NCBI GenBank assembly: GCA_023395675.1
Contig: JAEWYL010000070.1
Location: 1 to 16,041 of the forward strand
Reading direction: 5' to 3'
Source: Chloroflexota bacterium
Lineage (GTDB): Bacteria > Chloroflexota > Anaerolineae > Anaerolineales > UBA4823
DNA: 16,041 nucleotides
Shown: positions 13,314 to 16,041 of the stretch, piece by piece
Position numbering within the stretch: position 1 is the first letter of the stretch
Layout: every line of letters begins with the position of its first letter
Program-made: the position numbers and the translations under genes
The notes under the pieces: generated by a model
What the model was told of the DNA's origin: nothing
Databases searched by the model: none
Seen by the model: only the letters and a program-made list of their open reading frames with translations

Positions 13314-14033
13314 TTAGGCCATCACCAGCGTGCCCACCTCCTCGCCGAACAGGGCTTTGCGCAGGGCGCTTTCGTCCCACAGGTTGAGCACCAGGATCGG
13401 CAGGTTATTGTCCATGCAGAGGGAGATGGCGGTGGCGTCCATCACCTCCAGGCGGCGGTTCATGGTCTCCAGGTAAGACAGGCGGGAGAAGAACTTGGCG
13501 TCCGGGTTTTTCTTGGGGTCGGAATCGTAGACTCCGTCCACCTTGGTGGCCTTGATGACCACCTCCGCCCCAATCTCGACCGCCCGCAGGGCCGCGGCGG
13601 TGTCGGTGGAGAAGTGCGGGTTGCCGGTGCCGCCCCCGAAGATCACCACCCGCCCTTTTTCCAGGTGGCGGATGGCCCTGCGGCGGATATAAGGCTCGGC
13701 GACGGCCTGCATCTGGATGGCGGACTGCACGCGGGTGACCAGGCCCAGGCGCTCCATCGCATCCTGCAGGGCGAGGGCGTTCATCACCGTCCCGAGCATG
13801 CCCATATAATCGGCCTGGGCCTGCTCCATACCCCGCTCGATGCCGGTGCGCCCGCGCCACAGGTTGCCCGCCCCGATGACAATGGCCACATCCACACCCA
13901 GCTGGCGCACTTCTTTCACCCGCAGCGCCACGGCCTCCGCCCGGGGTACGTCAATCCCGAAACCCTGCGGCCCGGCCAGCGCCTCGCCGCTGAGCTTGAG
14001 CAGGATCCGTTTGTATTTCAGCTGTTTCTCCAT
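13314..14033 (-). CDS. pyrH: UMP kinase (uridylate kinase)
   Basis: A 239-aa amino-acid-kinase-family enzyme that phosphorylates UMP to UDP. It works as a hexamer in the cytoplasm and is usually inhibited by UTP. Motifs are in order: RILLKLSGEAL (residues 9-19, phosphate site), GAGNLWRG (54-61), ADYMGMLGTVMNALALQDA, VVIFGGGTGNPHFSTDTAAALRAVEI, KATKVDGVYDSDPKKNPDA (nucleotide site), and a closing GTLVMA. AAAGAGAG precedes the ATG at a normal distance. It lies between tsf and frr, its standard place, but with a 219-bp gap after tsf that contains a large palindrome. Confidence 0.97.
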   Translation of the reverse strand: MEKQLKYKRILLKLSGEALAGPQGFGIDVPRAEAVALRVKEVRQLGVDVAIVIGAGNLWRGRTGIERGMEQAQADYMGMLGTVMNALALQDAMERLGLVTRVQSAIQMQAVAEPYIRRRAIRHLEKGRVVIFGGGTGNPHFSTDTAAALRAVEIGAEVVIKATKVDGVYDSDPKKNPDAKFFSRLSYLETMNRRLEVMDATAISLCMDNNLPILVLNLWDESALRKALFGEEVGTLVMA

Positions 14034-14101
14034 AGCTCTCTTTCCTCAGATTGATCATCCAGTTGATGATGGAGCCCGGTGTACCCCCATGCCAACTAAA
14101 T

Positions 14102-14150
14102 GTAAGAGCGGTAATTTTCGGCGCTTCGCGTCGAAAATTACCGCTCTCAC
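14102..14150. repeat. Large palindrome between tsf and pyrH
   Basis: A 16-bp perfect arm (14105-14120, starting AGAGCGGTAATTTTCG) pairs with 14132-14147. It continues inward through a G-T pair and GCGC/GCGC-type pairing to a TTC loop, and outward past one A/C mismatch to GT/AC, for about 23 paired positions per arm. The AT-rich part precedes the GC core as T-run and follows as A-run, the wrong way round for an intrinsic terminator on either strand. The core TTCGGCGC and the GTGAGA end resemble the trxA hairpin. Confidence 0.85.
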
Positions 14151-14252
14151 TATTCCTTCCCTCCCCTGGGAGAGGATGATGGTGAATGTATCATAGAGGT
14201 TCAGGAAGGGTTCACCCGAAGGTTCAGCGCCAGGCGCGTCAGGTTCGCGGCG

Positions 14253-14858
<606 letters not shown>

Positions 14859-14861
14859 GAA

Positions 14862-15821
14862 TTATCCCTCAACCTCTTCTTCTTCTGCGTTATCCAGGCC
14901 AGCATCCTCCGCCTCGACCTCTTCCGTGATCTCATCCACCTGGACGGCCTCGGCGGATTCGGTCTCTGCTTCGGCGGCTTCTTCTTCAGCGGCTTCAACT
15001 TCCTCGTCCGGGACAGAGGCGGGGCGCCCGCCGATCTTCGCCAGGGTGGATTCGCCCAGCAGGTCCTCGTCGGCAAGCTCGGGCTCCTCGATGGCGCCGG
15101 CGGCGGCGCGTTCTTCCGTCTCCAGCTCCACGTCCTTGCGCATGGCTTTGCCTTCGATCACGGCGTCGGCGATCTTGCCCACCAGCAGCTTGATGGCGCG
15201 GATGGCGTCGTCGTTGGAGGGGATCACGTAATCAATATCGGAGGGGTCGCAGTTGGTGTCCACCAGGGCGATGACCGGGATATTGAGCAGGTTGGCCTCG
15301 TGAATGGCGGTGGCCTCCCGGCTGACGTCCACCACGAAGAGCAGCTCGGGCACGGTGGTCATCTGGCGGATACCGCCCAGCAGGGTCTCGAGCCGTTCGA
15401 TCTGGCGGCTGAGGATGAGGGCTTCCTTCTTGGTGATGCGCCCGAAATCGCCGCGCTCGCGCATGCGCTCCAGCCGCTCGAGCTCGTTGATGCGGGCGCG
15501 GATGGTGCGCCAGTTGGTGAGCATGCCGCCCAGCCAGCGGGCGGTCACGTAGGGCATACCGGCGCGCATGGCCTCGTTCTGCACGGTCTCCTGCGCCTGG
15601 CGCTTGGTGCCCACGAAGAGCACCGTGCCGCCATCGGCGACGGCTTCGCGCACCAGGTTGTAGGCCTGGTCCAGGGCTTTGACCGTCTTCTGCAGGTCAA
15701 TAATATGGATGCTGTTGCGTTCGGTGAAAATATACGGCTTCATGGCGGGATGCCACTTGTGGGTCCTGTGCCCAAAGTGCACGCCGCTTTCCAGAAGCGC
15801 CTTCATGGAAATAACGGCCAT
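14862..15821 (-). CDS. rpsB: 30S ribosomal protein S2 with long acidic C-terminal tail
   Basis: A small-subunit protein required for binding S1 and for initiation. Residues 1-225 are the conserved fold: MKALLESGVHFGHRTHKWHPAMKPYIF, TVLFVGTKRQAQETV (66-80), RWLGGMLTNWRTI (95-107), PELLFVVDVSREATAIHEANLLNIPVIALVDTNCDP (158-193), and YVIPSNDDAIRAIKLL (198-213). Residues about 230-319 form an extension of roughly 90 aa made mainly of Glu, Asp, Ala and Val (DEEVEAAEEEAAEAETESAE...), so the protein is 319 aa against about 240 usually. AAGGAG is 8 nt before the ATG. It is the first gene of the rpsB-tsf-pyrH-frr-uppS cluster, driven by the promoter at 15996-16024. Confidence 0.97.
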   Translation of the reverse strand: MAVISMKALLESGVHFGHRTHKWHPAMKPYIFTERNSIHIIDLQKTVKALDQAYNLVREAVADGGTVLFVGTKRQAQETVQNEAMRAGMPYVTARWLGGMLTNWRTIRARINELERLERMRERGDFGRITKKEALILSRQIERLETLLGGIRQMTTVPELLFVVDVSREATAIHEANLLNIPVIALVDTNCDPSDIDYVIPSNDDAIRAIKLLVGKIADAVIEGKAMRKDVELETEERAAAGAIEEPELADEDLLGESTLAKIGGRPASVPDEEVEAAEEEAAEAETESAEAVQVDEITEEVEAEDAGLDNAEEEEVEG

Positions 15822-15989
15822 TTGTACAACTCCTTTTTGCGTTGTTCCTCCGCCTCCTTCTTCCCTGCCGGCACCGCGGCCAACGGCACGCCCGAACAGG
15901 TCTGGAGACGTGTGAGATGGGTTTCACCTCCGGACTGGAGGTTGGCGTAAAGACTCCCGCCCTTGGCTTGCTGTCCCGGGGGCGGGAGC
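15822..15989 (-). promoter_or_regulatory. Structured 5' leader of rpsB
   Basis: This transcript leader of about 168 nt on the minus strand begins with a strong 9-bp stem, CTCCCGCCC/GGGCGGGAG (15954-15962 with 15980-15988), within a base or so of the predicted start. A second hairpin, ACCTCC/GGAGGT with a 5-nt loop (15926-15942), follows, then an unpaired-looking purine stretch to the ribosome site. S2 autoregulates its operon through the leader in other bacteria; whether this leader does so is inference. Confidence 0.5.
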
Positions 15990-15995
15990 GCAGGA

Positions 15996-16024
15996 AGTAT
16001 AACATATGGATTTCGAATCGGCAA
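15996..16024 (-). promoter_or_regulatory. Promoter of the rpsB-tsf-pyrH-frr-uppS cluster
   Basis: On the minus strand: TTGCCG (16019-16024), a 17-nt spacer, then TATACT (15996-16001). Transcription should start near 15989, exactly where the first leader hairpin begins. Confidence 0.82.
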
Positions 16025-16041
16025 GGATAAGAGAAAGGCAG

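Overview
The window is GC-rich chromosomal DNA with dense, mostly vertically inherited housekeeping genes. No IS element, prophage, integrase or CRISPR array is visible. The gene content suits a member of the Chloroflexota, probably Anaerolineae. The pointers are a large MalT/LAL-type LuxR regulator, a short (201 aa) EF-Ts, a CbiM-PDGLE fusion transporter, a toast_rack lipoprotein, and a SAM-I riboswitch on metK. This assignment is inference from gene types; there is no rRNA or marker phylogeny here. Several promoters follow the sigma-70 pattern, with -35 and -10 boxes separated by exactly 17 nt, which allows transcription units to be drawn.

Left part (1-5791, all minus strand). It holds the N-terminal end of a membrane protein at the window edge, a toast_rack-type lipoprotein translationally coupled to a 91-aa conserved hypothetical protein, a 909-aa MalT-like regulator with its own terminator, and an ADP-ribosylglycohydrolase fused to a C-terminal domain resembling DUF6508. 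The hydrolase has a plausible promoter at 5879-5907. The regulator has a TATAAT box preceded by a perfect AGAACC palindrome.

Centre (6023-10134). A monocistronic tRNA-Lys(UUU) unit (minus) has a clear promoter and terminator. A 235-bp interval full of abutting stem-loops separates it from trxA (plus), which has its own promoter and a perfect 20-bp hairpin terminator. Then comes a four-gene plus-strand operon: a Fur-family regulator, CbiM fused to a PDGLE (CbiN-like) domain, CbiQ and CbiO. Together these are a complete ECF-type nickel/cobalt-family importer with its likely metal sensor. The operon promoter is overlapped by a perfect 12-bp inverted repeat with a TTGCAA-N4-TTGCAA core, so the Fur protein probably represses its own operon when metal is sufficient. 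A bidirectional terminator at 10102-10134 separates this operon from metK.

Right part (10152-16024, all minus). Read in the direction of transcription, rpsB-tsf-pyrH-frr-uppS is the classic bacterial translation/UMP kinase/isoprenoid cluster, started by a good promoter and a hairpin-rich leader at the right edge. metK follows with a separate promoter whose -35 box overlaps the uppS stop codon, and with a full SAM-I riboswitch plus terminator in its leader.

Most genes are well-known families. The less ordinary signals are the operator on the metal-transport operon, a conflict over the true N-terminus of CbiM, an 18-bp minisatellite inside CbiQ, the stem-loop array before trxA, a pair of related large palindromes in two intergenic regions, and several structured leaders.
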